From Micromonospora terminaliae (GTDB lineage Bacteria; Actinomycetota; Actinomycetes; Mycobacteriales; Micromonosporaceae), in contig NZ_CP045309.1 in NCBI RefSeq assembly GCF_009671205.1, positions 4,650,001 to 4,714,000 on the forward strand: DNA of 64,000 nt, read 5' to 3'. How positions within the stretch are numbered: the first letter of the stretch is position 1; each line of letters opens with the position of its first letter. The notes under the pieces were generated by a model. It was not told the origin of the DNA, made no database searches, and saw only the letters and a program-made list of their open reading frames with translations. The translations under genes were made by a program, and so were the position numbers. Of this stretch, positions 34,377 to 43,080 are shown one piece after another.

Positions 34377-35446
34377 AGCGTACGCAGATCGAGCTGGCCG
34401 ACGGCCGCGAGTTGATCTACTTCGACGAGCGGGACGACGCGGTGCGTGACCAGCCGGACCGGCGGGAGCTGCCCCCGCCCCCGCACGCGTCGCAGCTCCG
34501 GTACGACCCGCTGACCGACGAGTGGGTGGCGGTCGCCGTGCACCGGCAGACCCGCACATTCCTTCCCCCGGCCGACCAGTGCCCGCTCTGCCCCTCCCGG
34601 GGCGACCGGCTCAGCGAGATCCCCGCCCCCGACTACGACGTGGTCGTCTTCGAGAACCGGTTCCCGTCGCTGAGCCAGCGGGTCGCCGAGGAGCCGGCCG
34701 AGATCACCCCGTTCACGCCGGTCCGCCCCGGGCGGGGCAAGTGCGAGGTGGTCTGCTTCACCGACGACCACAACGCCTCGTTCGCCAGCCTCTCCCCCGG
34801 CCGGGTGCGCACCGTTCTCGACGCCATCGCCGACCGCACGACCGCGCTGGGCGAGCTGCCCGGGGTGGAGCAGATCTTCCCGTTCGAGAACCGGGGCGTG
34901 GAGATCGGGGTGACGCTGCACCACCCGCACGGCCAGATCTACGCGTACCCGTTCGTCACGCCCCGGACCCGGACCATGCTGGCCGCCGCCCGGCGGCACT
35001 TCGAGCGCACCGGGGGCAACCTCTACGCCGACGTGCTCGCCGCCGAACGCGCCGCCGGCGACCGGGTGGTGGCGAGCAACCAGCACTGGACGGCGTACGT
35101 GCCGGCGGCGGCCCGCTGGCCGTTCGAGGTGCACGTGGCCCCGCACCGCCCGGTGCCCGACATCCCGGCCCTGGACGACGCCGAGCGCGACGCCTTCGGG
35201 CCGCTCTACCTCGACGTGCTCCGCCGCTTCGACGGGCTCTTCGACCTGCCGATGCCCTACATCGCGGCCTGGCACCAGGCCCCGGTGCACGTCGACCGCG
35301 AGCTGGGGCACCTGCACCTGCAGTTGTTCAGCATCCGGCGCGCCAAGGACAAGCTGAAGTACCTGGCCGGCTCCGAGTCGGGGATGGGCGTGTTCATCAA
35401 CGACATCGCTCCCGAGCGGGCCGCGGAACTGCTCCGCGCCGCCTGA
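34373..35446 (+). CDS. galT: Galactose-1-phosphate uridylyltransferase
   Basis: 357 residues. The catalytic HPHGQ motif with its nucleophile His is present (~183), as are the zinc-site CPLCPS (~65) and the late HLHLQ. The enzyme exchanges UMP between UDP-glucose and galactose-1-phosphate in the Leloir pathway. Coupled to the DeoR-type regulator upstream. In many actinomycetes galK follows; here a strong terminator (35468) comes next and no galK or galE is in the window. Confidence 0.95.
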   Translation: MKRTQIELADGRELIYFDERDDAVRDQPDRRELPPPPHASQLRYDPLTDEWVAVAVHRQTRTFLPPADQCPLCPSRGDRLSEIPAPDYDVVVFENRFPSLSQRVAEEPAEITPFTPVRPGRGKCEVVCFTDDHNASFASLSPGRVRTVLDAIADRTTALGELPGVEQIFPFENRGVEIGVTLHHPHGQIYAYPFVTPRTRTMLAAARRHFERTGGNLYADVLAAERAAGDRVVASNQHWTAYVPAAARWPFEVHVAPHRPVPDIPALDDAERDAFGPLYLDVLRRFDGLFDLPMPYIAAWHQAPVHVDRELGHLHLQLFSIRRAKDKLKYLAGSESGMGVFINDIAPERAAELLRAA

Positions 35447-35467
35447 ACCTCCCGCCCCACAACAGGG

Positions 35468-35497
35468 CGCGGGGGGCCCGGGACAGGGCCCCCCGCG
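35468..35497 (+). terminator. Terminator after galT
   Basis: Perfect 12-base arms, CGCGGGGGGCCC and its complement, with a 6-base loop, 21 bases after the galT stop. Confidence 0.85.
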
Positions 35498-35660
35498 AGG
35501 GAAGGGACGGCTGGCTGTGCGTGACAGCCGGGAAGGCTGGCTGATCGGCGCTCAAGCCGCGAGGCGACCGCGGTCAACCTTCCTGGACGGGACTGGCATC
35601 ACGTCCACCCTGCTCAACGAGGCGCGCCCGTCCCGGGTGACGCCAGGACGCGGACACGAC

Positions 35661-35690
35661 GGAGCCCGCCGGCTCGCGCCGGCGGGCTCC
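35661..35690 (-). terminator. Terminator after icd
   Basis: Perfect 12-base arms, GGAGCCCGCCGG and its complement, around CTCGCG. It lies 18 bases beyond the icd stop. Between this hairpin and the galT terminator (35498-35660) I see no gene. Confidence 0.85.
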
Positions 35691-35707
35691 GGTGTGAACG
35701 GCGAGGG

Positions 35708-36925
35708 TCAGGCCGACAGCTTGCGGGCCAGGTTCTCGTCCAGCGCGTTCATGAACTCGTCGGTGGTCAGCCACGGGGCGTCCCGCGAGATGAGCAGCGC
35801 GAGGTCCTTGGTCATCTGGCCGCCCTCGACGGTCTCCACGATGACCTGCTCCAGGGTGTTGGCGAACTCGGTGACCGCCGGGGTGCCGTCCAGCTTGCCC
35901 CGGTGGGCCAGGCCCCGGGTCCAGGCGTAGATCGAGGCGATCGGGTTGGTCGAGGTCTTCTCGCCCTTCTGGTACTGCCGGTAGTGCCGGGTGACCGTGC
36001 CGTGCGCGGCCTCGGCCTCGACGGTACGGCCGTCCGGGGAGAGCAGGACGGAGGTCATCAGGCCCAGCGAGCCGAAGCCCTGCGCGACGGTGTCGGACTG
36101 CACGTCACCGTCGTAGTTCTTGCAGGCCCAGACGTAGCCGCCCTCCCATTTGAGCGCGGCGGCGACCATGTCGTCGATGAGCCGGTGCTCGTAGGTGATG
36201 CCGGCGGCATCGAACTCGGCCTTGAACTCGTTCTCGAAGACCTCGGCGAACAGGTCCTTGAACCGGCCGTCGTACGCCTTGAGGATGGTGTTCTTGGTCG
36301 ACAGGTAGACCGGGTACTTGCGGTCCAGGCCGTACCGGAACGAGGCGCGGGCGAAGTCCCGGATCGACTCGTCGTAGTTGTACATGCCCATGGCGATGCC
36401 GCCGCCGGGGAAGTTGGCGACCTCCATCTCCATCGGGGCGCCACCGTCGGCCGGGGTGTAGGTGATGGTCACCTTGCCCGGGCCGGGGACGACGAAGTCG
36501 GTGGCCTTGTACTGGTCGCCGTGCGCGTGCCGGCCGATGACGATCGGCTTGGTCCAGCCGGGGACCAGCCGCGGCACGTTCGACATGATGATCGGCTCGC
36601 GGAAGACCACGCCGCCGAGGATGTTGCGGATGGTGCCGTTCGGCGACCGCCACATCTTCTTCAGGCCGAACTCCTCCACCCGGGCCTCGTCCGGGGTGAT
36701 GGTGGCGCACTTGACGCCGACGCCGTGCTCTTTGATGGCGTTCGCGGCGTCGACGGTGACCTGGTCGTCGGTCGCGTCGCGGTGCTCAATCGACAGGTCG
36801 TAGTAGTGCAGGTCGACGTCGAGGTAGGGCAGGATCAGCTGCTCCCGGATCTGCTTCCAGATGATCCGGGTCATCTCGTCGCCGTCGATCTCCACGACCG
36901 GGTTGTTTACCTTGATCTTCGCCAT
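35708..36925 (-). CDS. icd: NADP-dependent isocitrate dehydrogenase (homodimeric, eukaryote-like type)
   Basis: 405 residues beginning [20 protein letters not shown], with the substrate-binding serine motif [14 protein letters not shown], the metal-binding Asp region [19 protein letters not shown], and [12 protein letters not shown] for NADP. This is the short homodimeric NADP enzyme also found in mitochondria, not the monomeric 80-kDa type common in some actinobacteria. Converts isocitrate to 2-oxoglutarate. GAGGAG precedes the ATG by 9 bases. Divergent from the metallo-hydrolase gene. Confidence 0.96.
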   Translation of the reverse strand: MAKIKVNNPVVEIDGDEMTRIIWKQIREQLILPYLDVDLHYYDLSIEHRDATDDQVTVDAANAIKEHGVGVKCATITPDEARVEEFGLKKMWRSPNGTIRNILGGVVFREPIIMSNVPRLVPGWTKPIVIGRHAHGDQYKATDFVVPGPGKVTITYTPADGGAPMEMEVANFPGGGIAMGMYNYDESIRDFARASFRYGLDRKYPVYLSTKNTILKAYDGRFKDLFAEVFENEFKAEFDAAGITYEHRLIDDMVAAALKWEGGYVWACKNYDGDVQSDTVAQGFGSLGLMTSVLLSPDGRTVEAEAAHGTVTRHYRQYQKGEKTSTNPIASIYAWTRGLAHRGKLDGTPAVTEFANTLEQVIVETVEGGQMTKDLALLISRDAPWLTTDEFMNALDENLARKLSA

Positions 36926-37060
36926 CGGCCGGCGCTCCTCTCGGGGGACACGTGCTCAAGCAGTACGAGCGTACTGGAAACTGACCGGGGCTCCCCAGCC
37001 GGCCTCACCCCGAGGGAGAACGGGGTCGCCCGGGACGGGCCGCGGTGACATCCTTCCCGG

Positions 37061-37891
37061 ATGCCGCTCACTCACACGGTCGGGTCTATCACGGTCACCG
37101 CGCTGGTCGACGGGGCGGGTCCCTTCTTCCAGCCGCGCGCCGAGGCGTTCCCGGACGCCACCGCCGAGCAGTGGCGCGAGGCCGACCGGCGGGACCCGGA
37201 AACAGTCACCCCGGACGGCCGCTGGTGGCTGCCGTTCCGCGCGTTCGCGCTGCGTACCGGGGACGGGCCGGTCACCCTGGTCGACGCCGGGATCGGCCCG
37301 GCCGACGCGCTCGCCGCGAGCTGGGCGCCGGTGCCGGGCCGGCTGCCGGCCGAGCTGGCCGCCGCCGGCATCGACCCGGCGGACGTGCGCACCGTCGTGC
37401 TCACCCACCTGCACACCGACCACGTCGGCTGGGCGGGCCCGCTCTTCCCGAACGCGGACCACCTGCTGCAGCGCGCCGAGCTGGCCGCGCTGGAGCTGTT
37501 CCACCCCGAGCTACCGGCCCGGCTGCTGGGGCCGTTGCGCGCCGCCGGCCAGCTCCGGGTGGTCGACGGCGACACCACCCTGACCCCCGGGGTACGCGTG
37601 CTGAGCACCCCCGGTCACACCCCCGGCCACCAGTCGGTGCTGGTGCAGGACGGCGAGAACCGCCTCCTGGTGACGGGCGACCTCCTGGTCCACACCCTCC
37701 AGTTGATCGACCCGACGCTGCGCTACGCCCACGAGGAGAACCCGTCCCAGGCCCGCGCCTCCCGCGAGACCCTCCTCAAAACCCTGCCCCCACTGACCCT
37801 GGCCACCCCCCATCTGGGCAATCCCTTCACGGCCCTCCCCTCCCCCCACCCCGTTGATCATGAGGTTCGCGGCGGTGTCGATCTCCATTAG
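37061..37891 (+). CDS. Metallo-beta-lactamase-fold hydrolase; 3' end formed by a repeat element
   Basis: 276 residues. The zinc motif is THLHTDHVGWAG (HxHxDH, ~116-121), with further ligand His in LSTPGHTPGHQSV (~190) and the Asp in VTGDLLVH. The C-terminal LATPHLGNPFTAL follows. The last ~13 residues and the TAG stop come from a palindromic repeat element (37851-37915), so the gene's original end was replaced. Family members hydrolyse esters, lactones or similar bonds; substrate unknown. Confidence 0.88.
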   Translation: MPLTHTVGSITVTALVDGAGPFFQPRAEAFPDATAEQWREADRRDPETVTPDGRWWLPFRAFALRTGDGPVTLVDAGIGPADALAASWAPVPGRLPAELAAAGIDPADVRTVVLTHLHTDHVGWAGPLFPNADHLLQRAELAALELFHPELPARLLGPLRAAGQLRVVDGDTTLTPGVRVLSTPGHTPGHQSVLVQDGENRLLVTGDLLVHTLQLIDPTLRYAHEENPSQARASRETLLKTLPPLTLATPHLGNPFTALPSPHPVDHEVRGGVDLH

Positions 37892-37915
37892 TGCCGCCAA
37901 CCTCATGATCAACGG
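37851..37915. repeat. GATC-ended palindromic element, copy 2 (end of metallo-hydrolase gene)
   Basis: Perfect 17-base arms, CCGTTGATCATGAGGTT at 37851-37867 and its complement at 37899-37915, plus imperfect inner GC pairing. The loop holds GTCGATCTCC, identical to the loop core of the copy at 18298. The stop codon of the upstream gene is inside the loop. It may also serve as a hairpin terminator. Confidence 0.85.
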
Positions 37916-37939
37916 GGTGCGAGCGCCGGCGGGATGCGC

Positions 37940-37973
37940 GAAGGGCGGGTCGGCGTCAGCCGGCCCGCCCTTC
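37940..37973. terminator. Terminator between metallo-hydrolase gene and mdh
   Basis: 15-base arms, GAAGGGCGGGTCGGC pairing with GCCGGCCCGCCCTTC (one G-T pair), short GTCA loop. Placed 17 bases past the mdh stop on the minus strand and after the palindromic element on the plus strand, so it can end both. Confidence 0.8.
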
Positions 37974-37990
37974 CGCGGTGGTTCATGGGG

Positions 37991-38941
37991 TCACATGTTG
38001 GCTACGTCGGACTGCTTCGCGCGGACGGCCTCGGCGGCCTCCTTCAGGGCGGCCAGCTCGTCGGCGTCCAGGTCGGTCTCGACGACCCGCTTGACGCCCT
38101 CGGCGCCGATCTCGGCCTCGACGCCCAGGTAGACGCCGGAGATGCCGTACTGCCCGTCGACCCAGGCGCAGACCGGCATGACCTCGCCGGAGTCCTCGGC
38201 CACGGCCTTGGCCATCCGGGCGGCGGCGGCCGACGGGGCGTAGTACGCCGAGCCGGTCTTCAGCAGGGCCACGACCTCGGCGCCACCGTTGCGGGTCTTG
38301 ACGACCAGCTCCTCGATCTGCTCGGCCGGCATGGCCTCGCGCAGCGGCTTGCCGTCGACCGTGCTCTTCGACGGGACCGGCACCATGGTGTCGCCGTGCG
38401 AGCCCAGGGTCAGGGTCTTCACGGACTTCACCGGGACGTTCAGCGCCTCGGCCACGAAGTTGGTGAAGCGGGCGGTGTCCAGCATGCCGGCCTGGCCGAG
38501 CACCCGGTTCTTCGGGAACTGGGTGGCGAGCTGGGCCAGCGCGGTCATCTCGTCGAGCGGGTTGGAGACGACGATGACGACGGCGTTCGGGGCGTACTTG
38601 GCGACGTTCTCGGAGACCTGCCGGACGATCTTGGCGTTGGTCTCCAGCAGGTCCATCCGGCTCATGCCGGGCTTGCGGGGCAGGCCGGCGGTGATGACGA
38701 CGACGTCGGAGCCCTCGATGGCCTCATAACCCTCGCCGTTGGGCCCGGTGGTGACGCCCACGACCTTGGTCTCGAAGCCCTCGACGGCGCGCGACTGGTT
38801 GAGGTCCAGCGCGAGACCCGCCGGCTTGCCCTCCACGATGTCGGTGATCACGACGGTGTCGAAGACGTCGTACTCGGCCAGGCGCTGTGCGGTGGTGGAG
38901 CCGTAGAAGCCGGCCCCGACGACAGTGACCTTCTTACCCAT
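37991..38941 (-). CDS. mdh: Malate dehydrogenase (lactate-dehydrogenase-like type)
   Basis: 316 residues. VTVVGAGFYGSTTAQRLAEY is the NAD-binding loop; GLPRKPGMSRMDLLETNAKI contains the substrate Arg residues that specify malate (Arg in the mobile loop), and LGSHGDTMVP holds the catalytic His. Converts malate to oxaloacetate in the TCA cycle. CAGGGAG precedes the ATG. Same strand as folD upstream, about 100 bases apart. Confidence 0.95.
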   Translation of the reverse strand: MGKKVTVVGAGFYGSTTAQRLAEYDVFDTVVITDIVEGKPAGLALDLNQSRAVEGFETKVVGVTTGPNGEGYEAIEGSDVVVITAGLPRKPGMSRMDLLETNAKIVRQVSENVAKYAPNAVVIVVSNPLDEMTALAQLATQFPKNRVLGQAGMLDTARFTNFVAEALNVPVKSVKTLTLGSHGDTMVPVPSKSTVDGKPLREAMPAEQIEELVVKTRNGGAEVVALLKTGSAYYAPSAAAARMAKAVAEDSGEVMPVCAWVDGQYGISGVYLGVEAEIGAEGVKRVVETDLDADELAALKEAAEAVRAKQSDVANM

Positions 38942-39040
38942 GGTCGTCCCACTCCCTGATACCAGTCGGTTTTCCGGACCGTATCAGCCATCCTGGCACC
39001 GATCGGGCCAGGGGCGGACGGTTATGACGTGCCTGGGCGG

Positions 39041-39904
39041 TCAGTCCTGCCGCTCGGCCCGCTCCACGACGTTCGTCAGGAGCATGGCCCGGGTCATCGG
39101 GCCGACCCCGCCGGGCATCGGCACCAGCTTGCCGGCCACCCCGGCCACCTCCGGGTCGACGTCGCCCGTGTAGCGGCCCTTGCCATCGGCCCCGATCACC
39201 CGGGTGATGCCGACGTCGACCACGGTCGCGCCCGGGTTGACCATGTCGGCGGTGAGCAGCCCCGGCACGCCGGCCGCGACGATGACGATGTCGGCCTCCC
39301 GGGTCTGCGCGGCGAGGTCCAGCGTGCCGGTGTGGCAGAGGGTCACGGTGGCGTTCTCGCTGCGCCGGGTGAGCAGCAGGCCGAGCGGCCGGCCCACCGT
39401 GTTGCCCCGGCCGACCAGCGCGACCTTCGCGCCGCGCAGCGGCACGTCGTGCCGGCGGAGCAGCTCGACGATGCCGCGCGGGGTGCAGGGCAGCGGGGCG
39501 TCGTAGCCGAGCACCAGCCGGCCCAGGTTGACCGGGTGCAGGCCGTCGGCGTCCTTGTCCGGGTCGATCAGCTCCAGTGCCCGCTGGGTGTCCAGGTGGG
39601 CCGGGAGCGGCAGCTGGACGATGTAGCCGTGGCAGCCGGGGTCGGCGTTCAGCTCGGTCAGCACCGCGTCGAGCTGTTCCTGGGTGGCGTCGGCCGGCAG
39701 CTCGCGACGGATCGAGGCGATGCCCACCTCGGCGCAGTCGCGGTGCTTGCCGTTGACGTACGCCTGGGAGCCGGGGTCCTCGCCCACCAGGACGGTGCCG
39801 AGCCCGGGGGTGATGCCGCGCTCCGCCAGCGCCTTGACCCGTGTCCGCAGCTCGTCCTTGATCTCCGCCGCGGTCGCCTTGCCGTCCAGGATCGTCGCCG
39901 TCAC
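39041..39904 (-). CDS. folD: Bifunctional methylenetetrahydrofolate dehydrogenase / methenyl cyclohydrolase
   Basis: 287 residues. The catalytic Tyr-Lys pair is in [16 protein letters not shown], followed by GYIVQLPLP, the NADP loop [15 protein letters not shown] and the C-terminal [14 protein letters not shown]. Interconverts methylene-, methenyl- and formyl-THF, supplying formyl groups for PurN and PurH (encoded 10 kb away). The start at 39904 is a GTG. Confidence 0.95.
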   Translation of the reverse strand: MTATILDGKATAAEIKDELRTRVKALAERGITPGLGTVLVGEDPGSQAYVNGKHRDCAEVGIASIRRELPADATQEQLDAVLTELNADPGCHGYIVQLPLPAHLDTQRALELIDPDKDADGLHPVNLGRLVLGYDAPLPCTPRGIVELLRRHDVPLRGAKVALVGRGNTVGRPLGLLLTRRSENATVTLCHTGTLDLAAQTREADIVIVAAGVPGLLTADMVNPGATVVDVGITRVIGADGKGRYTGDVDPEVAGVAGKLVPMPGGVGPMTRAMLLTNVVERAERQD

Positions 39905-40314
39905 GAATGGATCGTCTCACGCTCCGGGGCCGCCCGGCCGACGACGGCAAAGGGTGACGAACTGTGACGTGGGGATAGTCACTGAGAGTCACCAAATGTG
40001 CCTCGCACCACAGGCCGGGACCGGCAGATCGCGCCGGACGCGACGCGCCGGACGGCGGTGCCGAAACCACCCGAGCGCCTCGTGACCTCCACGGACGGCA
40101 CGGCCGGGCGGCGACGAAGACCCTGGTAGAGGCGCTGGGAAGTTTTGCCGTAGCAGGCCGGCCCGGCGATGACAAGCCCGGTCCGCACGTTCTGTTATCG
40201 GTTCGCAACGCTCTCGTTGTCGAAGCGCCGATCGCGACCTACCGTTACCGCTCGTTGCGCAGCGTCACCCAGCGCCGGGCCTGACTGCGCAGCGTGAGGA
40301 GATGAGGAGAGTTC
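39905..40314. other. Intergenic region between folD and the peptide-transport operon
   Basis: A 410-base gap holding divergent promoters. Near its right end GAGGAGATGAGGAGAG gives a strong ribosome binding site for the substrate-binding protein, and the 10-mer TGCGCAGCGT occurs twice (40255-40265 and 40286-40296). A 69-codon minus-strand frame at 39979-40188 shows no recognisable protein. I see no RNA gene. Confidence 0.5.
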
Positions 40315-41919
40315 ATGCGTGTTCGTAGACTCGCCGCCTGGACCGCCCTCCCGCTCGTGGTGACGCTGGGCCTGGCGGCCTGCGGCAGCGGCGGGGACGG
40401 CGGATCGAGCGGTGGCCAGGACGCGGCGGTCAGTATCCAGATTTCCGAGCCGCAGCACCTGGTCCCGACCAACACCACCGAAACGTCCGGCTCGCAGGTG
40501 CTCGCCGGCCTGTTCAGCCCGCTCGTCGACTACGACGCGCAGAACAAGCCGTACGAGGTCGCGGCCCAGTCGGTGACGTCGTCCGACAACAACAAGGTCT
40601 GGACGATCAAGCTCAAGGACGGGTTCACCTTCCACAACGGTGAGAAGGTCACGTCCGACGACTACATCAACGCCTGGAACTACGGCGCGTACGCGCCCAA
40701 CGGCCAGGGCGCCAGCTACTTCTTCGAGAAGATCGCCGGCTACCAGGACCTGCAGGGCGAGAAGCCGAAGGCCAAGACGATGTCCGGCCTCAAGAAGGTC
40801 GACGACCTCACCTTCCAGGTGACGCTGGCCGAGCCGTACATCGACTTCAAGTCCATGCTCGGCTACACCGCGTTCTACCCGCTGCCGGAGGCCGCGTTCT
40901 CCGCGCCGGGCGTGCTCAACGACTCGTACGAGCAGGCGCCGATCGGCCAGGGCCCGTTCAAGATGAAGGGCACCTGGCAGCACGACAGCAAGCTCGACGT
41001 CGAGCGCTACGACGCGTACCCGGGCGAGAAGCCCCAGGTGAAGGACGTCGAGTTCCGGGTCTACCAGCAGCTCACCGCGGCGTACTCGGACCTGCAGTCG
41101 GACAACCTCGACGTGCTGCCGACGATCCCGACCGAGAACCTGAGCACCGCGCAGAGCGACCTGGGCGAGAACTACCAGACCAGCCCGATGTCGTCGTTCC
41201 AGTTCCTGGCCTTCCCCACCTTCGAGAAGGACTACAGCAAGCCGGACGTGCGCAAGGCCATCTCGATGGCGATCGACCGTGACGAGATCACCAAGTCGAT
41301 CTTCAAGGGCTCGCAGCAGTCGGCCCGCTCGTTCGTCTCGCCGGTCCTGCCGGGCTACCGGGACAACACCACCGGCGCCGCCGGTCAGTTCAACCCGACC
41401 GAGGCCAAGAAGCTCTACCAGGCCGCCGGTGGCCCGTCGAAGATCACCATCTCCTACAACGGGGACGGCGGTCACAAGGACTGGGTCGACGCGACCTGCA
41501 ACCAGCTCAAGGCCAACCTGGGCGTCGACTGCGTCGGCTCGGCCGAGCCGAAGTTCGCCGACCTGCTGACCAAGGTCGAGAAGAAGCAGCCGGTGGGCCT
41601 GTTCCGGATGGGCTGGGTCATGGACTACCCGTCCATGGAGGACTACCTCGGCCCGCTGTACAGCACCAACGGTTCGTCGAACTACTACGGCTACAGCAAC
41701 CCCGAGTTCGACCGCCTGGTCAAGGAGGGCGCGGCCGCGCCGACCCAGGCCGAGGCGATCAAGAAGTACCAGCAGGCCGAGGACATCCTGGCCAAGGACA
41801 TGCCGGTGATCCCGCTCCGCTTCGGCGAGAACGTGTACGGGCACTCCAGCAAGGTCAAGAACGTCCAGATGGACCTGTTCCAGCGGGTCAACCTCGTCAA
41901 GATCGAGGCGGCCGGCTGA
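40315..41919 (+). CDS. Peptide ABC transporter substrate-binding lipoprotein (family 5)
   Basis: 534 residues. Lipoprotein signal MRVRRLAAWTALPLVV with lipobox LAAC (Cys ~22), then a Gly/Ser linker. The body follows family 5 solute-binding proteins: DGFTFHNGEKVTSDDYINAW, YTAFYPLPEAAF, DVRKAISMAIDRDEITKSIF and a closing LAKDMPVIPLRF. It captures oligopeptides outside the cell for the DppBCDF transporter encoded next. A hairpin after it probably lowers expression of the downstream genes relative to this abundant binding protein. Confidence 0.93.
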   Translation: MRVRRLAAWTALPLVVTLGLAACGSGGDGGSSGGQDAAVSIQISEPQHLVPTNTTETSGSQVLAGLFSPLVDYDAQNKPYEVAAQSVTSSDNNKVWTIKLKDGFTFHNGEKVTSDDYINAWNYGAYAPNGQGASYFFEKIAGYQDLQGEKPKAKTMSGLKKVDDLTFQVTLAEPYIDFKSMLGYTAFYPLPEAAFSAPGVLNDSYEQAPIGQGPFKMKGTWQHDSKLDVERYDAYPGEKPQVKDVEFRVYQQLTAAYSDLQSDNLDVLPTIPTENLSTAQSDLGENYQTSPMSSFQFLAFPTFEKDYSKPDVRKAISMAIDRDEITKSIFKGSQQSARSFVSPVLPGYRDNTTGAAGQFNPTEAKKLYQAAGGPSKITISYNGDGGHKDWVDATCNQLKANLGVDCVGSAEPKFADLLTKVEKKQPVGLFRMGWVMDYPSMEDYLGPLYSTNGSSNYYGYSNPEFDRLVKEGAAAPTQAEAIKKYQQAEDILAKDMPVIPLRFGENVYGHSSKVKNVQMDLFQRVNLVKIEAAG

Positions 41920-41932
41920 CCTGACCGCGGCA

Positions 41933-41962
41933 CGGGCCACCCGGGGCGACCCGGGTGGCCCG
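41933..41962 (+). terminator. Hairpin (partial terminator) between binding-protein and permease genes
   Basis: Perfect 13-base arms, CGGGCCACCCGGG and its complement, with a GCGA tetraloop. No T-run follows, so it may protect the upstream mRNA or partly stop transcription inside the operon. Confidence 0.75.
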
Positions 41963-42065
41963 GACCACGTGAGGGGCCGGGCCGGGGGCACCGGCCGCCG
42001 ATTTCCGGTACGCCAGAGATGTCATCCAGCGCACCATTCGCGTTTTTCCAGAGAGACTGGGAAGC

Positions 42066-43004
42066 ATGTTCCGCTTCATCCTGCGGCGCCTCCTGCAGAT
42101 GGTCCTCGCGTTCTTCGGGACCACGCTGATCGTCTACGCGCTGATGTTCGCCGGGCAGAGCGACCCGATCCAGGCCCTCGCCGGGGAGCGGCCGGTGACG
42201 GCGGCCCAGCGGGCATACCTGACGGAGAAGTACCACCTGGACCAGACCGGCGTGGGCGGCTTCTTCTACCGCTACCTCGACTACGTGAAGAACCTGCTCC
42301 AGGGCGACCTGGGCCAGTCGCTCACGGGCCGGCAGATCGGCGACATCCTCCAGCAGGCCTGGCCGGTCACCGTGCGCCTGGCGCTCATCGCGCTGGCCGT
42401 GGCCATCATCTTCGGCGTCACCGCCGGTGTGATCGCCGGCATCCGCCGGGCCGGCGTCTTCGACAACTCGACGCTGGTGCTCACCCTGCTGGTGCTGGGC
42501 ATCCCGACCATCGTCCTGGCCCCGATCGCGCAGTACTTCCTCGGCGTCAGGTGGCAGCTCTTCCCGCCCACCGCCGGGGCCCAGCCGAGCTTCTACGCAC
42601 TGCTGCTGCCCGGCATCGTGCTCGGCTCGCTGTCGCTGGCCACCGCCCTGCGGCTGACCCGTACCTCGGTGGCCGAGAACCTGCGCGCCGACTACGTCCG
42701 GACCGCGCGGTCGAAGGGCCTGGTCAAGCGGCGCATCGTGAGCGTCCACGTGCTGCGCAACTCGCTCATCCCGGTGGTCACCTTCCTCGGCGTCGAGCTG
42801 GGCAACCTGATGAGCGGCGCGATCATCACCGAGGGCGTGTTCAACATCCCCGGCGTGGGCTTCAACCTCTTCCGCGGCATCCGCACCGAGGACGGCCCGC
42901 TGGTGGTGGGCATCGTCAGCGTGCTCGTCGTGGTCTACCTCCTCTCCAACCTGGTGGTGGACGTGCTCTACGCCGTACTCGACCCGAGGATCCGCTATGA
43001 GTGA
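42066..43004 (+). CDS. dppB: Peptide ABC transporter permease, DppB-like
   Basis: 312 residues, six membrane helices. Starts FRFILRRLLQMVLAFFGTTL, the usual DppB N-terminus, and carries the ATPase-contact loop LRADYVRTARSKGLVKRRIV, the EAA-type motif of binding-protein-dependent permeases, followed by HVLRNSLIPVVTFLG. Forms the membrane channel with DppC. Preceded by GACTGGGAAGC before the ATG. Its stop overlaps the start of a repeat-derived mini-ORF. Confidence 0.94.
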   Translation: MFRFILRRLLQMVLAFFGTTLIVYALMFAGQSDPIQALAGERPVTAAQRAYLTEKYHLDQTGVGGFFYRYLDYVKNLLQGDLGQSLTGRQIGDILQQAWPVTVRLALIALAVAIIFGVTAGVIAGIRRAGVFDNSTLVLTLLVLGIPTIVLAPIAQYFLGVRWQLFPPTAGAQPSFYALLLPGIVLGSLSLATALRLTRTSVAENLRADYVRTARSKGLVKRRIVSVHVLRNSLIPVVTFLGVELGNLMSGAIITEGVFNIPGVGFNLFRGIRTEDGPLVVGIVSVLVVVYLLSNLVVDVLYAVLDPRIRYE

Positions 43005-43080
43005 GCGCAGCGAACGAATCGCCGACGCAGTGTGGTCGCTCGTGACCGCGCCGAGCCGAGCGAGGTGCGGGCATGAGTGA
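42997..43080 (+). repeat. Repeat-derived 27-codon linker ORF between dppB and dppC
   Basis: Starts ATGAGTGA, overlapping the dppB stop, and reads MSERSERIADAVWSLVTAPS, then RARCGHE and TGA, ending 8 bases inside dppC. The DNA is of the GAGCGCAGCGAACGA / GAGCCGAGCGAGG type that recurs in actinomycete intergenic regions. It also supplies the GAGGTG ribosome binding site for dppC. Probably keeps ribosomes moving from dppB to dppC. Confidence 0.5.

Noticed and set aside
34123..35446. galK or galE expected next to galT
   Set aside because: Looked for kinase and epimerase motifs on both sides; none present, and a terminator follows galT.
37854..38132. Plus-strand ORF beginning MIMRFAAVSIS
   Set aside because: Its start is just the translation of the palindromic element and the rest is antisense to mdh.
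39979..40188. 69-codon minus-strand frame upstream of the peptide-binding protein
   Set aside because: No recognisable protein and it covers the region where the operon promoter must be.
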